DNA of 64,000 nucleotides from Xanthomonas sp. 10-10. GTDB taxonomy: Bacteria > Pseudomonadota > Gammaproteobacteria > Xanthomonadales > Xanthomonadaceae. Shown piece after piece: positions 1 to 9,492 of this stretch. The stretch is taken from NCBI RefSeq assembly GCF_040182365.1, contig NZ_CP144460.1, positions 682,001 through 746,000 of the forward strand, read 5' to 3'. The notes below the pieces were generated by a model. The model was given only the letters and a program-made list of their open reading frames with translations, was not told the DNA's origin and ran no database searches. A program made the position numbers and the translations under genes. Each line of letters begins with the position of its first letter. Position 1 is the stretch's first letter.

Positions 1-2399
1 GACACGGTCAGCGTCAGCGGGAACATGATCTGCGCCAGATCCGCCGGCACCGGCAACCGGATCGGCGGCCCGGGCATGCTGCGTTCCGGTGCCATGCGCG
101 AGCGTCGCAACAGCGCATGCACCACCAACCCGGCAATCGCGAACACCGTGATCTCGCCAAACGTATCGAAACCGCGGAAATCCACCAGGATCACGTTGAC
201 CACGTTGCGCCCATACGCCTCGGGCAACGCGCGCTGCAGCAGTTCGCCGGCAACGGTATGGCTGGACTGCGTCATCAAGGTGTACGACAGCGCGGCCAGT
301 CCGGCGCCACCGGCGATCGCAAGGCAGGCGTCGCGGATCTTGCGCAGCCGCGCGCGCTCGGGCAGCGAGCGTTCGGGCAGGTAGTTCATCGCCAGCAGCA
401 TCAGCACCAGTGTCACCATCTCCACCAGCAGCTGCGTCAGCGCCAGGTCCGGCGCCGACAGGAACACGAAGGTCAGGCTGACCGCCAGCCCGGTGCCGCC
501 GAGCACCAGCACCGCCAGCAGGCGCTGCCTGTACAGGAACAGGCTGCCCAGCGCACAGGCGATCATCAGCAGCCAGACCGTCCAGCCCAGCAGCGGCATC
601 GGCGTGGGTGCCGGCCAGGCCGGCAGCGCGCCGCCCTGCAGGAACGGCACCAGCGCCACCACCACCGCGCTCAGCACCAGCAACATCAGCATGCGCTGCA
701 GATTGCCGTTGGTGATCGCGTCGGTCATGTGCGTGGTGGCGCTAAACAGCGCACGCAGGTTCCAGTGGAACATGGCCTTGCCGGGCGAGCGGTTCTGCAC
801 CGCATACAGGTCCAGCAGGCGGCGGATCGCCATGTACAGCAGCGTGCCGCCGATCATGCCGGCCACGCTCATTGCCAACGGCCAGTTCAAGCCGTGCCAC
901 AGCGCCAGACTGTAGTCGGGCAATCGATCGCCAAGAATCGCGCCCGCTCCGGCGCGCAGCACCGGCGCCACCGTCCATGCCGGCACGATGCCGACCGCCA
1001 GGCAGATCAGCACCAGCACTTCCACCGGGATCTTCATCCAGCGCGGCGGCTCGTGCGGTGTGGTTTCCAGATCGCGTGGGCCGTCGCCGAAGAAGGTGTC
1101 GTGTACAAACCGCAGGCTGTAAGCCACCCCGAGCAGGCCCGCCAGCAACGCGGCGATGCTCGCCAGGATGCGCATCAGTTCCGGCGCCTGGGTCTCCAGC
1201 GCCACCGCAAAGAACATTTCCTTGGACAGGAAGCCATTGAGCAGCGGAATGCCCGCCATCGCCAACGATGCGATGATCGCCAATGCACTGGTAAACGGCA
1301 TCAGCCGGCGCAGATTGCCCAGCCTGCGCATGTCGCGCGTACCGGTCTCGTGGTCGATGATGCCCGCAGCCATGAACAATGACGCCTTGAACACGGCGTG
1401 GTTGAGGATGTGGAACACGCCCGCCACCACCGCCATCGGCGTCGACAGGCCGAACAGCATCGTGATCAGGCCAAGATGCGAGATGGTGGAGTACGCCAGT
1501 ACGCCCTTGAGGTCGTGCTGGAAGATCGCATGCCACGCGCCCAGCAACAGCGTGATCGCGCCGATGCTGGTGACGGTGTAAAAAAACAGGTCGGTGCCGG
1601 CCAGTGCGGGGTGCAGGCGCGCCAGCAAAAACACCCCGGCCTTCACCATCGTGGCCGAGTGCAGGTACGCCGACACCGGCGTGGGCGCGGCCATCGCCTG
1701 CGGCAACCAGAAGTGAAACGGAAACTGCGCGCTCTTGGTAAAGATGCCCAACAGCACCAATCCCAGTGCATACGGATACAGCGGGCTGGCGCGGATCACA
1801 TCGCCGGCGGCCAGCACGGCATCCAGCTGAAAACTGCCGACGATGCGGCCGAGCATCAGCACCCCGCCCAGCAGCGCCAGACCACCGCCAGCAGTCAGCA
1901 CGAATGCCATGCGTGCGCCTTCGCGTGCATCCTTGCGGTGCGACCAGAACCCGATCAGCAGGAACGAGCTGATGCTGGTGAGCTCCCAGAACACCATCAG
2001 CAACAGCAGATTGCCCGACAGCACCATGCCGAGCATCGCGCCCATGAACAGCAACAGATAGGCAAAAAAGCGCGAAGCGCTATCGCGTGCGCTCAGGTAG
2101 TAATGCGCATACATCACCACCAATGCGCCGATGCCCAGCACCAGCAGCGCGAACATCCAGGCCAGCCCATCGAGCCGCAGCGAGAACATCAAACCGATCT
2201 GCGGCAACCACGCATGCTCGCTGCCAATCACCTCGCCACGCAGCACTGCCGGCGTCAGCGTGGCAAGCACCAGCAGGCCGGCCAGTGGCGCAGCCGCAGC
2301 CAACCACGCAGTGATCGAACGTGGCGTGCGCGAGAACAGCGCGACGGCGGCGGCCATCAGGAACGGCAGCGCCAGCATAATTTCCAGCGGAAAAGGCAT
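1..2399 (-). CDS. mrpA: Mrp/Pha-type monovalent cation/H+ antiporter subunit A (3' part beyond window)
   Basis: Inner-membrane, NuoL/ND5-like subunit of the multi-subunit Mrp (Pha/Mnh) Na+(K+)/H+ antiporter, used for cation and pH homeostasis. About 800 residues are visible and the reading frame stays open to the window edge, so the C-terminus is missing. The protein is almost entirely transmembrane. It shows proton-pump signatures (FWELTSISSFLLIGFW, then FHFWLPQAMAAPTPVSAYLHS) and a later segment SAPDLALTQLLVEMVTLVL typical of the MrpA C-terminal extension. An in-frame stop lies just upstream of the chosen ATG at 2399. A second ATG seven codons in is possible. The remaining mrp genes would lie beyond position 1. 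Family is clear; the subunit letter rests on the long MrpA-type architecture. Confidence 0.88.
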   Translation of the reverse strand, partial: MPFPLEIMLALPFLMAAAVALFSRTPRSITAWLAAAAPLAGLLVLATLTPAVLRGEVIGSEHAWLPQIGLMFSLRLDGLAWMFALLVLGIGALVVMYAHYYLSARDSASRFFAYLLLFMGAMLGMVLSGNLLLLMVFWELTSISSFLLIGFWSHRKDAREGARMAFVLTAGGGLALLGGVLMLGRIVGSFQLDAVLAAGDVIRASPLYPYALGLVLLGIFTKSAQFPFHFWLPQAMAAPTPVSAYLHSATMVKAGVFLLARLHPALAGTDLFFYTVTSIGAITLLLGAWHAIFQHDLKGVLAYSTISHLGLITMLFGLSTPMAVVAGVFHILNHAVFKASLFMAAGIIDHETGTRDMRRLGNLRRLMPFTSALAIIASLAMAGIPLLNGFLSKEMFFAVALETQAPELMRILASIAALLAGLLGVAYSLRFVHDTFFGDGPRDLETTPHEPPRWMKIPVEVLVLICLAVGIVPAWTVAPVLRAGAGAILGDRLPDYSLALWHGLNWPLAMSVAGMIGGTLLYMAIRRLLDLYAVQNRSPGKAMFHWNLRALFSATTHMTDAITNGNLQRMLMLLVLSAVVVALVPFLQGGALPAWPAPTPMPLLGWTVWLLMIACALGSLFLYRQRLLAVLVLGGTGLAVSLTFVFLSAPDLALTQLLVEMVTLVLMLLAMNYLPERSLPERARLRKIRDACLAIAGGAGLAALSYTLMTQSSHTVAGELLQRALPEAYGRNVVNVILVDFRGFDTFGEITVFAIAGLVVHALLRRSRMAPERSMPGPPIRLPVPADLAQIMFPLTLTV

Positions 2400-2566
2400 G
2401 CAGGGAACACAGGATTCGCGAGCAGGCCAGAGAGCTTAACAAACCGTTGACTGACGTCAGTGTCAACGCCGGCGCCGCGCACAGGCGCAATTGCCGGCCA
2501 AACGGCGCGCGCATCGACGTCGGGGACTGGGTATGCTGCTGTCATTCAGGACCATGTCGTTGCCCC

Positions 2567-3469
2567 GTGACCGCCACCCATCCCGCTCCGTCCACCGCTG
2601 TGTCTGCGCCGCGCGCCCTGGTTTTTGGCGGCAGCGGGCAGATTGGCGAGCGTCTGTTGACCCGGCTGCTGAGCCGCGGGTGGCAGGTGACGGCATGGTC
2701 GCGGCAGCCGCGTGCGGCGCGTTCCGGGTTGATCTGGCGGCAAGGCGATCTGGCTGTGCCGGCCGCCGCAGGCGATGCCTTCGAGGTGATCTTCAGCTGC
2801 GGGCCGCTGGATCACTTCGCCCGCTGGTATGCCGAAAATCCGGTGGTCGCATCGCGCATCGTGGCGTTCGGTTCCACCAGCGTGGAGGTCAAGGAGCATT
2901 CGATCGATGCGGCCGAACGCGACGTGGCGCGACGGCTGGCGCATGCCGAACAGGCGCTGTTTTCTGCGGCCATGGCGCGCGGCGCCACCGCCACCGTGCT
3001 GCGCCCGACCCTGGTCTACGGTGCCGGACGCGACAAGACGCTCACCCAGATTGCCGGCCTGGCCCAGCGCACCGGCGCCTTCATGCTGCCGGCCAATGCC
3101 ACCGGTCTGCGTCAGCCGGTGCATGTGGACGATCTGGCCAGCGCGGCGCTGGCGGTGATCGGCCAACCGGCGACCCAGCAACGCAGCTACGCGGTGGGCG
3201 GCGGCGAAGTGCTGGCCTACACGCAGATGGTGGAACGGGTGCTGCAGGCGCTGCCACGGCCGGCGCGGCTCTATCAGGTGCCGCCCAGCCTGTTCGGGCT
3301 TGCGCTCACTGCCGCGCAACGCCTGGGCCGCCTGCGTGGCATGAACGCGGCGGCGCTGCAACGCATGCGCGACGACCTGGTATTCGACCTGGAGCCGGCA
3401 CGTCGCGATTTCGGCTATGCCCCGCGCGCATTTCGCCCGCTGCCGGAAGAGCTCGGTATCGGCGAGTAA
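2567..3469 (+). CDS. NAD(P)-dependent SDR / epimerase-like protein
   Basis: Atypical short-chain dehydrogenase/epimerase family protein, probably cytosolic, of unknown substrate. A Rossmann dinucleotide-binding motif GGSGQIG sits at residues 21-27. The middle carries FGSTSVEV and a downstream LRPTLVYGAGRD stretch as in NAD-dependent epimerase/dehydratase proteins, but no clear YxxxK pair is seen, so it may not be catalytic in the classical way. The frame is open upstream to 2447, but that part is unlike protein. GTG at 2567 (MTATHPAPST…) gives a normal SDR N-terminus, so I chose it. It is divergent from the antiporter gene. About 300 residues, intact. Confidence 0.8.
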   Translation: MTATHPAPSTAVSAPRALVFGGSGQIGERLLTRLLSRGWQVTAWSRQPRAARSGLIWRQGDLAVPAAAGDAFEVIFSCGPLDHFARWYAENPVVASRIVAFGSTSVEVKEHSIDAAERDVARRLAHAEQALFSAAMARGATATVLRPTLVYGAGRDKTLTQIAGLAQRTGAFMLPANATGLRQPVHVDDLASAALAVIGQPATQQRSYAVGGGEVLAYTQMVERVLQALPRPARLYQVPPSLFGLALTAAQRLGRLRGMNAAALQRMRDDLVFDLEPARRDFGYAPRAFRPLPEELGIGE

Positions 3470-3583
3470 TTCGGTGCGGGCGTGGCGCGCTCGATGTGCG
3501 CAGCCGCAGCGTGGCGTGGCGTGTGACTACATCAGACCACGCCTACATTCCTGCGAGACATGCCAGGCACGTCGCCGCCGGAC

Positions 3584-4069
3584 TCAGTAGCGCCACCCCA
3601 ACTGGCGATACACCTTGGCCAGCACCCAGATCGGCCCGATCAGCAGATAGGTCAGATCGGTCAGAAAGCTCGGCTTGCGGCCTTCGATCTTGTGGCCCAC
3701 AAATTGCGCAATCCATGCCAGCACGAACACCGACAGTGCGGTGGCGAACAATCCGGTCAGCCCGATGCGGCCTTCGATCAACCGGCACAGGCAGCCGAAG
3801 AAAAAGAAGATGCCCAGCATGCCCAGCCCGAGCGGGCGCGACAGCCGGTTGTAATACGACCACGCCGCAAACATCGACAGCGCTGCCCACACCCCGCTGC
3901 TGAACCAGGTGCCGCCCACCGGAATGCACCAGAGCAGGCCCACCACCGACCACAGGATGGCCGGCACCGCGACCACATGGATCAGCTGATTGGTGTCGTT
4001 GCGGTGATCGTCGGAATAGCTGGCGAAATAGCGCTCGATCGGTCGCGCGGTCGTGGTGCGTTCGGTCAT
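3584..4069 (-). CDS. Mpo1-like (DUF962) membrane protein
   Basis: A 161-residue protein of the DUF962/YGL010w (Mpo1-like) family, with about four hydrophobic segments. Yeast Mpo1 is a dioxygenase in fatty-acid alpha-oxidation; the bacterial role is not established, so only family membership is claimed. The family signature is visible near the N-terminus: YFASYSDDHRNDTNQLIHVVAVP (family pattern Y…H…N…HxxG/VP), followed by hydrophobic segments and a C-terminal QFVGHKIEGRKPS motif with a conserved histidine. The start is well supported by a GGGAGG ribosome-binding site just before the ATG at 4069. The gene stands alone between an SDR gene and the M4 protease gene. Confidence 0.8.
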   Translation of the reverse strand: MTERTTTARPIERYFASYSDDHRNDTNQLIHVVAVPAILWSVVGLLWCIPVGGTWFSSGVWAALSMFAAWSYYNRLSRPLGLGMLGIFFFFGCLCRLIEGRIGLTGLFATALSVFVLAWIAQFVGHKIEGRKPSFLTDLTYLLIGPIWVLAKVYRQLGWRY

Positions 4070-4135
4070 GTTCCCTCCCAGGAATGACCCCAAGCATACG
4101 CGTGCGAACGGCTGCGGTGGCGCTGCACCGGTAAC

Positions 4136-4172
4136 CGGGCCCCGCCACGCAACACTGGCATGGCGAGGCCCG
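4136..4172 (-). terminator. Imperfect inverted repeat downstream of the M4 protease gene
   Basis: The arms around 4136-4147 and 4161-4172 (cgggcc-c-cgcca against tggcg-a-ggcccg) can pair with one mismatch. It lies just beyond the protease stop on the minus strand. No T-run follows, so it is a weak terminator candidate. Confidence 0.35.
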
Positions 4173-4179
4173 GACAGCA

Positions 4180-5775
4180 TCAGTTGACCGATACCGCGCT
4201 CCAGGCGGCTGCCACCGCGCGGTACTGGGTGGAGGTGCCGCCATACAGATCGGTGGCCGCGCTCAACGTGGCCCTGCGTGCGGCGGCGTAGTTGCTGGAG
4301 GAGGTCATGTAGACGGTGAGCGCGCGATACCAGATGCGGCTGGCCGCGGTCCGGCCGATCGCCGTCAACGCGGTATTGCCGTTGCAGACCAGCCCGGCCG
4401 GGGTTACGTTCCAGCTGGTGCCGGCACCGAAGCCGCTCGGCACCACCGCGCCTTCGGCCAGCAGATAGTAGAAATGGTTGGCCACGCCGGAGCTGTAATG
4501 CACGTTGAGCGAGCCCAGGCTGCTGCTGTAGCAATCGGGCGAATCGCCATCCAGGCTCGGCTTGAACATGTAGCGCAATGCCAGCGTGCCGCTGCTGTTG
4601 CCGGGGATGATCTTTTCGCCGATCAGATAGTTACCCGGCTGCGCACTGTTGTTGGCGGAGTACTCCACCATCGCGCCCATGATGTCAGACGTGGCTTCGT
4701 TCAAGCCTCCCGATTCGCCCGAGTACACCAATCGCGCAGTGCGGCTGGTCACGCCATGGGTCATCTCGTGGCCGGCCACATCCACCGACACCAGTGGCGT
4801 GAAGGTGCTGCCGTCGCCATCGCCGAAGGTCATGCAGAAGCAGCTGTCCTGCCAGAAGGCGTTGTTGTAACGACTGCCGTAATGCACGCGGCTGCGCGCA
4901 CCGGCGCCATCGTTGGCGATACCGCTGCGTGCATGCGCGGTGCGGTAGTAGTCCCAGGTCAACGCCACGCCGTAATGCGCATCCACCGCTGCGGTCACCG
5001 TATCGCTGTTGGCGCCGCTACCCCATGCATTATCGGCATCGGTGACCAAGGTGCCGTTGCCGGAGGTGCTGTTGCGCATGTTGTACGTGGCACCGCTGCC
5101 GCGGCTCAGATCGGTCAATTCGTAACCGCTGCTGCAACGCGTCGTGGCCAACGCCACGCTACCGGCATACAGCGAGCGCCCGGTGCCGGCCGCGCTGGTG
5201 CCGCCTGCGCACGCGGTATGCACCGTGTCCCAGGATTCGAGGATGCGTTGATCCACTGCATCGACGATGTAATGCATTTCGGTGGGCGTCTGATCGGGTT
5301 TGATGCCGCTATAGATCACCTCATATGCCAGTCGCGGCGTGCCTTGGCGCGCGTACAGCGCAAGGCTTGCGCGTGGTGCGGCGGCTTGCGGTACGTCGAA
5401 CTGCCCACCTGCCACGCGCAAGGCGGTGGCGGCATCGATGCCCGGCAGCAGGCTGGGACGGACGCTGGTCTCCATGGTCTGACTCAACTGGCGCATCACG
5501 CCGCGCCGCGAATGCACCACCACATCGCCGCCGATGACCGGCAATCCCTGATAGGTACGATCGAAGCGCACATGCTCGGTGCCATCGGCATCGACGATGC
5601 TGTCGCGCGCGATGAAGGCATCGGCTGGCGCACGATTGGCCAGCGCTGCGGCGTTGTTCCCCAGCAGCGACTGCGCGCGCGATACCGCTGCAGTGGTAGA
5701 TAGATCAGCCGCAGTAGCGACAGCAGAAAACGATAGCGCGCAGCAGATGGCCGCGCCCAGGCGATGAAAATGCAT
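4180..5775 (-). CDS. Secreted M4 (thermolysin-like) zinc metalloprotease
   Basis: Extracellular neutral metalloprotease, made as a 531-residue preproenzyme. Residues 1-22 form a signal peptide ending AVATAA. An FTP-type propeptide follows (FDRTYQGLPVIGGDVVVH), then the M4 catalytic domain. Zinc ligands and catalytic Glu are H336-E-M-T-H340, with the third ligand E360 in GGLNEATSD. The downstream histidine motif VHYSSGVANHFYYLL is also present, so the active site looks complete. The length fits a protease without extra C-terminal domains. The ATG at 5775 has a GGAGAG ribosome-binding site. In Xanthomonas such enzymes are typically exported by the type II (Xps) system and belong to the Clp/Rpf-controlled exoenzymes; I see no clear Clp site here, so that is family inference. 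Confidence 0.93.
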   Translation of the reverse strand: MHFHRLGAAICCALSFSAVATAADLSTTAAVSRAQSLLGNNAAALANRAPADAFIARDSIVDADGTEHVRFDRTYQGLPVIGGDVVVHSRRGVMRQLSQTMETSVRPSLLPGIDAATALRVAGGQFDVPQAAAPRASLALYARQGTPRLAYEVIYSGIKPDQTPTEMHYIVDAVDQRILESWDTVHTACAGGTSAAGTGRSLYAGSVALATTRCSSGYELTDLSRGSGATYNMRNSTSGNGTLVTDADNAWGSGANSDTVTAAVDAHYGVALTWDYYRTAHARSGIANDGAGARSRVHYGSRYNNAFWQDSCFCMTFGDGDGSTFTPLVSVDVAGHEMTHGVTSRTARLVYSGESGGLNEATSDIMGAMVEYSANNSAQPGNYLIGEKIIPGNSSGTLALRYMFKPSLDGDSPDCYSSSLGSLNVHYSSGVANHFYYLLAEGAVVPSGFGAGTSWNVTPAGLVCNGNTALTAIGRTAASRIWYRALTVYMTSSSNYAAARRATLSAATDLYGGTSTQYRAVAAAWSAVSVN

Positions 5776-6331
5776 GACGACTCTCTCCAGAAAACGTGCG
5801 ATGCAAAGACCGGCGGCCCCCCCCGACAGCCGGTCGCCGATGGCACCTCGGGTGCCGGCAGCTACGCTTGCACAGTCCCGAACTGGACAGTAGTAAAAGT
5901 TACGGATGTATCGCGTTCTGTGCGCCTGGCCACTTTGCGCTGCGCAGCGCATCGCAGAGATCTGCCCATCCCAGTGCACGCAGCGCATCGTCCGGCGTGC
6001 GTGCGCGCAATCTCTCTGTCGCCCAAGCGACCATCCTCGCCAAGCCGATTGCCCTGTGCATCGCGCACATCAAGACGATTGAGTTCCTGCGGCAGCTTGT
6101 CGACGCCGTCGTCTACTCGCCTGCGTCTGCGCCCCGAATTCCGGGAACGCTAACGTACCGAAATCCTTGGCGGTCAATTCCAGTGTGTTGTGTTGTGTTG
6201 TTCGGTCTCGGATTCGGATTCGGATTCGGGCAGGTCACGCATAACAGGGCAGATCAATCGGAAAGGACGCACGGTTCTCTGCTCAAACGTTGGCGGGCAT
6301 GCCATTACCAGTGTCGTCGCTAGCGCGCTGA
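5776..6331. other. 556-bp intergenic region upstream of the M4 protease gene
   Basis: No ORF here resembles a protein. It holds the upstream region of the protease gene on the minus strand. Near 6209-6229 there is a short run of the hexamer gattcg (three copies), of the kind often seen scattered in Xanthomonas intergenic DNA. No clear promoter or operator was identified. Confidence 0.5.
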
Positions 6332-6838
6332 TTACAGAGACTGGTCGTCCACCTCGACCAGCATCCAGCACGGGCGCCGGGCGAAGTGGTAGACCTGCTG
6401 ATCGCCGGTGTCGGGCGTGCGGACCAGTACCTGTCGGCCATCGGCCTCCTCGGAAATCGTGACCTCGCGGCCGCCGTTGCGAGCTGCTTCCAGGTTCGGG
6501 ATGACAGGCCATTGGACATTGGCCAGCGCAACCGTGCGGGTGACCGGCGTCGGCTCGGGCTGTGCGTCCGGGTCGAGTTCGATTATCGTCAGCGGATCGG
6601 CCGTGGCCTTTTCCTGTACCGCAATGTCTGCACTGAAGCTTTTCAGAAACGCAGAGAAGTCGGCGCTGGGGCAGGTTGTCGTCTGCGCAGGCGTGGCCGG
6701 AACGGTGGCGGATGCCGAAACTGCAGGTGCTGCATTCGCAGCAGGCGTCGCAACGCCGCCAGGCTCTGCTTGCGGCTTGCAGGCAGCCAGCGCCAGGCTC
6801 AGTGCGAGAGCGTGCAGGGACGTTCGGAAAAGGGCCAA
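6332..6838 (-). CDS. Small lipoprotein of unknown function
   Basis: A 168-residue predicted lipoprotein, not recognised. The chosen start is TTG at 6838, because it follows an AGGAGG ribosome-binding site at ideal spacing and gives a textbook lipoprotein signal: MALFRTSLHALALSLALAAC with the lipobox cysteine at residue 20. An Ala/Pro-rich linker follows (about 25-50), then a compact domain containing CPSADFSAFLKSFSAD and ending RRPCWMLVEVDDQSL. The two remaining cysteines could form a disulfide in the periplasm. A second small lipoprotein gene lies upstream on the same strand, about 290 bp away, so co-transcription is uncertain. Likely anchored in the inner or outer membrane. Confidence 0.75.
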   Translation of the reverse strand: MALFRTSLHALALSLALAACKPQAEPGGVATPAANAAPAVSASATVPATPAQTTTCPSADFSAFLKSFSADIAVQEKATADPLTIIELDPDAQPEPTPVTRTVALANVQWPVIPNLEAARNGGREVTISEEADGRQVLVRTPDTGDQQVYHFARRPCWMLVEVDDQSL

Positions 6839-7128
6839 GGGATCCTCCTGATCGTAGCGGGGCAGCTGGAGCGCGGGCGGGATGCTATACGCGCGCTGCT
6901 TGCCAATGTGTGAAAGCTTGCGGTGTCGTGGGTTGCGCAAACTGGCCGGCATGCAGCAGGCCAATGACCTCGCAGACCAAGCAGCCTGACGATGGCCCCG
7001 GTGCTCGCGTGAGTCCGCAGCCGTTGATTGCTGTCAGCGAAGCCAGGTTATCTCGATCGAGCCTGCACAAAGATCATCACGATTTGATCGTGGTTTGGCC
7101 GGAGATGTATCCGGCATGGCGCGGCTGA

Positions 7129-7791
7129 CTATATCCCGTTTGAAAATACATCGAGTGCATCCGCACCCACCCATCCCTGTGCGCAGTCGCCGACATACTG
7201 GCCTGGGGCGGCGGCATGGCAACTCCCGCCGGGGACGCTCTTCGAGCGTTGGATCGGCCTGTCGCCATATGTTCCGCATGCCGGGTTGTTCTTGCATCCG
7301 GCAACACTGTCTGCAGGAATCGCAATGACGTAGTAATACAGAGGATTCTGTCCGGCGCGGCCGATCGCTTGAATGCAGACGAGCTGGCCCTGCGCCAGCC
7401 TCGCTCTGGCGACCGCACGACTGCCAGTGGTCGGCACCGCATCAAGTGCCTCCACCCCGCTTGCCTGCGCCACGCCGGCAAACAAGCCCGCATCGCCACA
7501 TGCAGGCGAGAGCTCTACGTCGTAGAAATCGCCGGCATCGACATTTCCGGCCGTGCAGCCTTTTGCCATGTTTGCATCGGCACACTGCACGCCGCTTGCC
7601 TGTAGCAACGTCGCGAGCCGGTCAGCGACGGAAGCGCCAGCAGACGCCGGTGCCGATGCCGTCGATGTGACTGGCGGCGCGGCAGGGGTTGCTGATTCGC
7701 CGGCGCTGCACGCGCCTACTGCAAGCAGCCCGGGCAGCAGTGTGTTGAGTAACGCCGGCAATTTGCGGAATGAAAAATGTGAGAGTGCCAT
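7129..7791 (-). CDS. Cysteine-rich lipoprotein of unknown function
   Basis: A 220-residue predicted lipoprotein, not recognised. The ATG at 7791 follows AGGAAG and gives a hydrophobic leader ending in VGAC, with the candidate lipidated cysteine near residue 28. An Ala/Ser/Thr/Pro linker follows. The mature domain has about ten cysteines spread through it (for example VQCADANMAKGC, SPACGD, GCKNNPACGTYGD, GSCH, VGDCAQGW), suggesting a disulfide-stabilised periplasmic fold. It lies between purC and another lipoprotein gene, all on the minus strand; nothing in the context assigns a role. Confidence 0.7.
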   Translation of the reverse strand: MALSHFSFRKLPALLNTLLPGLLAVGACSAGESATPAAPPVTSTASAPASAGASVADRLATLLQASGVQCADANMAKGCTAGNVDAGDFYDVELSPACGDAGLFAGVAQASGVEALDAVPTTGSRAVARARLAQGQLVCIQAIGRAGQNPLYYYVIAIPADSVAGCKNNPACGTYGDRPIQRSKSVPGGSCHAAAPGQYVGDCAQGWVGADALDVFSNGI

Positions 7792-7880
7792 TGCGACTTC
7801 CTTGGCCAACAGACCGCGTCAGGTGCGTCCTTCAGCGCTCAATAAAGAGCGCTGCCCACCATTGCTGCTTCAGTGCAGTG

Positions 7881-7902
7881 CTAAAGCCCCGAGAGCGGGG
7901 CT
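7881..7902 (-). terminator. Probable terminator of purC
   Basis: A perfect stem agccccg/cggggct (7885-7891 with 7896-7902) with a four-base loop lies seven bases beyond the purC stop. Read on the minus strand it is followed by TTTAG, a short U-tract. Confidence 0.6.
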
Positions 7903-7909
7903 CCAAAAC

Positions 7910-8836
7910 TCAATCGACCGAAATACCCGCCAATCGCTGCAGTGCCTCGGCGTATTTCGCGCGCGTGCGTTCGATCACTTCTGCCGGCAGGCTCGGGCCC
8001 GGTGCGGTCTTGCCCCAGTCCAGCGTCTCCAGATAATCGCGCACGAACTGCTTGTCGTAGCTTGGCGGGCTGGTGCCCACTTCATATTGATCGGCCGGCC
8101 AGTAGCGCGACGAGTCCGGGGTCAGCATCTCGTCCATGATGTACAGGCGGCCATCGGCGTCGGTGCCGAATTCGAACTTGGTGTCGGCCAGCAGAATGCC
8201 GCGTTCGGCGGCAAAATCCGCGGCGAAGCGGTAAATGCGCAAGGTGGCATCGCGCACGCGCTCGGCCAGTTCGGCGCCCACGGTCTTGACCATCGCGTCG
8301 AAGTCGATGTTTTCGTCATGGTCGCCGACAGCGGCCTTGGTCGATGGGGTAAAGATCGGCTCGGGCAGTTTCTCGGCCTGGCGCAGGCCGTCGGGCAATT
8401 CGATGCCGCTGACCTTGCCGGTGCGCTGATAGTCCTTCCAGCCGCTGCCGATCAGATAGCCGCGCGCGATCGCCTCCACCGGCACCGGCTTGAGCTTGCG
8501 CGTGACCACTGCACGTTTGGCATAGAGCGTCGGGTCCACACCGTCGGGCAGCACCTGCTCCACCGCGATGTTGACCAGGTGGTTGGGCATCAGGTGGTCG
8601 GTCTTGTGGAACCAGAAATTGGAGACCTGGCACAGCATCTCGCCCTTGCCGGGGATCGGGTCCGGCAACACCACATCGAACGCGGACAGGCGGTCGGTGG
8701 CCACCATCAGCAGGTAGTCGCCGGGCGGCGCATCGGCGGGCAGGCGCTCGCGGGGAATATCGAAGACATCGCGGACCTTGCCACGATGACGCAACGGCAG
8801 GCCGGGCAGATCGGATTGCAACAGCGTGGTCGACAC
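7910..8836 (-). CDS. purC: Phosphoribosylaminoimidazole-succinocarboxamide synthase (SAICAR synthase)
   Basis: Cytosolic ATP-dependent ligase of de novo purine synthesis: it joins CAIR and aspartate to give SAICAR. The 308-residue protein shows the PurC hallmarks: [11 protein letters not shown] near the N-terminus, [24 protein letters not shown], and the late signature DTKFEFG followed by [14 protein letters not shown]. Two GTG codons compete as start. The one at 8836 ([10 protein letters not shown]…) has an AGGAG site five bases upstream, whereas the one at 8842 would overlap that site, so 8836 is preferred. The gene is divergent from a J-domain protein and far from the purH/purD pair at 45-49 kb. 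Confidence 0.95.
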   Translation of the reverse strand: MSTTLLQSDLPGLPLRHRGKVRDVFDIPRERLPADAPPGDYLLMVATDRLSAFDVVLPDPIPGKGEMLCQVSNFWFHKTDHLMPNHLVNIAVEQVLPDGVDPTLYAKRAVVTRKLKPVPVEAIARGYLIGSGWKDYQRTGKVSGIELPDGLRQAEKLPEPIFTPSTKAAVGDHDENIDFDAMVKTVGAELAERVRDATLRIYRFAADFAAERGILLADTKFEFGTDADGRLYIMDEMLTPDSSRYWPADQYEVGTSPPSYDKQFVRDYLETLDWGKTAPGPSLPAEVIERTRAKYAEALQRLAGISVD

Positions 8837-9043
8837 AGGCACTCCTAAGGACGTCGCTATGACGCTGTCCCCGGGACCCGGCGGGCCCGCGGGTGTGCAG
8901 CGGGCCGCGTAGTGTACGGCGCTTCGGCGCGCCCCGCTGGATTTATTGGCCGCCGCCGCACACCCGGTGTCGACGGCCCGTCAGCCAGGCCGGGCGGGCG
9001 TTCGGGTAAGATCGCCAGCCCGCCTTGCCGCCCCCGATTGCTC

Positions 9044-9373
9044 ATGTCCTGGTACGGAAAACTGCTCGGCGCATTGGCCGGCGCCCTGCTGTTCCGCGGC
9101 GCGCCCTTCGTGGGGCTGATGATCGGCCTGGCCATCGGGCACGCGGTGGATGCCGGCTGGTTCAAGCGGCGCGCGGAAAACCCCTACGAAGCCCTTGGAC
9201 TGGAGCCGGACGCCACCACGGCCGAGATCGATCTGGCCTATCGCCGGCTGATGTCGCGCTACCACCCGGACAAGGTGGCCAACGCCGACCCGGAAGCCCG
9301 TCGCCAAGCCGAAAAAAAAGCCAGCCAGATCAACGCCGCCTACGACCGGATCCAGCGGCTACGCAAGCGCTGA
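9044..9373 (+). CDS. Small membrane-anchored J-domain protein
   Basis: A 109-residue DnaJ-type co-chaperone fragment protein. Residues about 5-35 form one or two glycine-rich hydrophobic segments (LLGALAGALLF, FVGLMIGLAIGHAV). A C-terminal J domain spans about 47-109 with the essential HPD tripeptide at 74-76 (SRYHPDK). It should tether DnaK activity at the inner membrane, resembling a shortened DjlA without the TerB-like domain. The ATG at 9044 (MSWYGKLLG) is a typical start for this family. The upstream open frame is low-complexity and was not used. Divergent from purC. Confidence 0.85.
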   Translation: MSWYGKLLGALAGALLFRGAPFVGLMIGLAIGHAVDAGWFKRRAENPYEALGLEPDATTAEIDLAYRRLMSRYHPDKVANADPEARRQAEKKASQINAAYDRIQRLRKR

Positions 9374-9438
9374 CTGGATGAAGTGACTGTTCTAGCGCGT
9401 TCTAAAGTTGGCAGCACGCCAGGTCGCCGCGCATCCCC

Positions 9439-9477
9439 AAAAAAACAGCGCCACCCAGACCCAGCCCGGGTGGCGCT
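9439..9477 (-). terminator. Rho-independent terminator of the beta-barrel protein gene
   Basis: A perfect 10-bp stem, agcgccaccc (9447-9456) with gggtggcgct (9468-9477), is followed on the minus strand by a run of seven T residues after one G. It ends transcription of the outer-membrane protein gene whose stop is at 9493. Confidence 0.9.
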
Positions 9478-9492
9478 GCCATCAGGCAGGCA

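Noticed and set aside
117..1382. Long + strand ORF opposite the antiporter gene
   Set aside because: Its translation is Gln/His/Arg-rich. The minus-strand frame encodes a clear MrpA.
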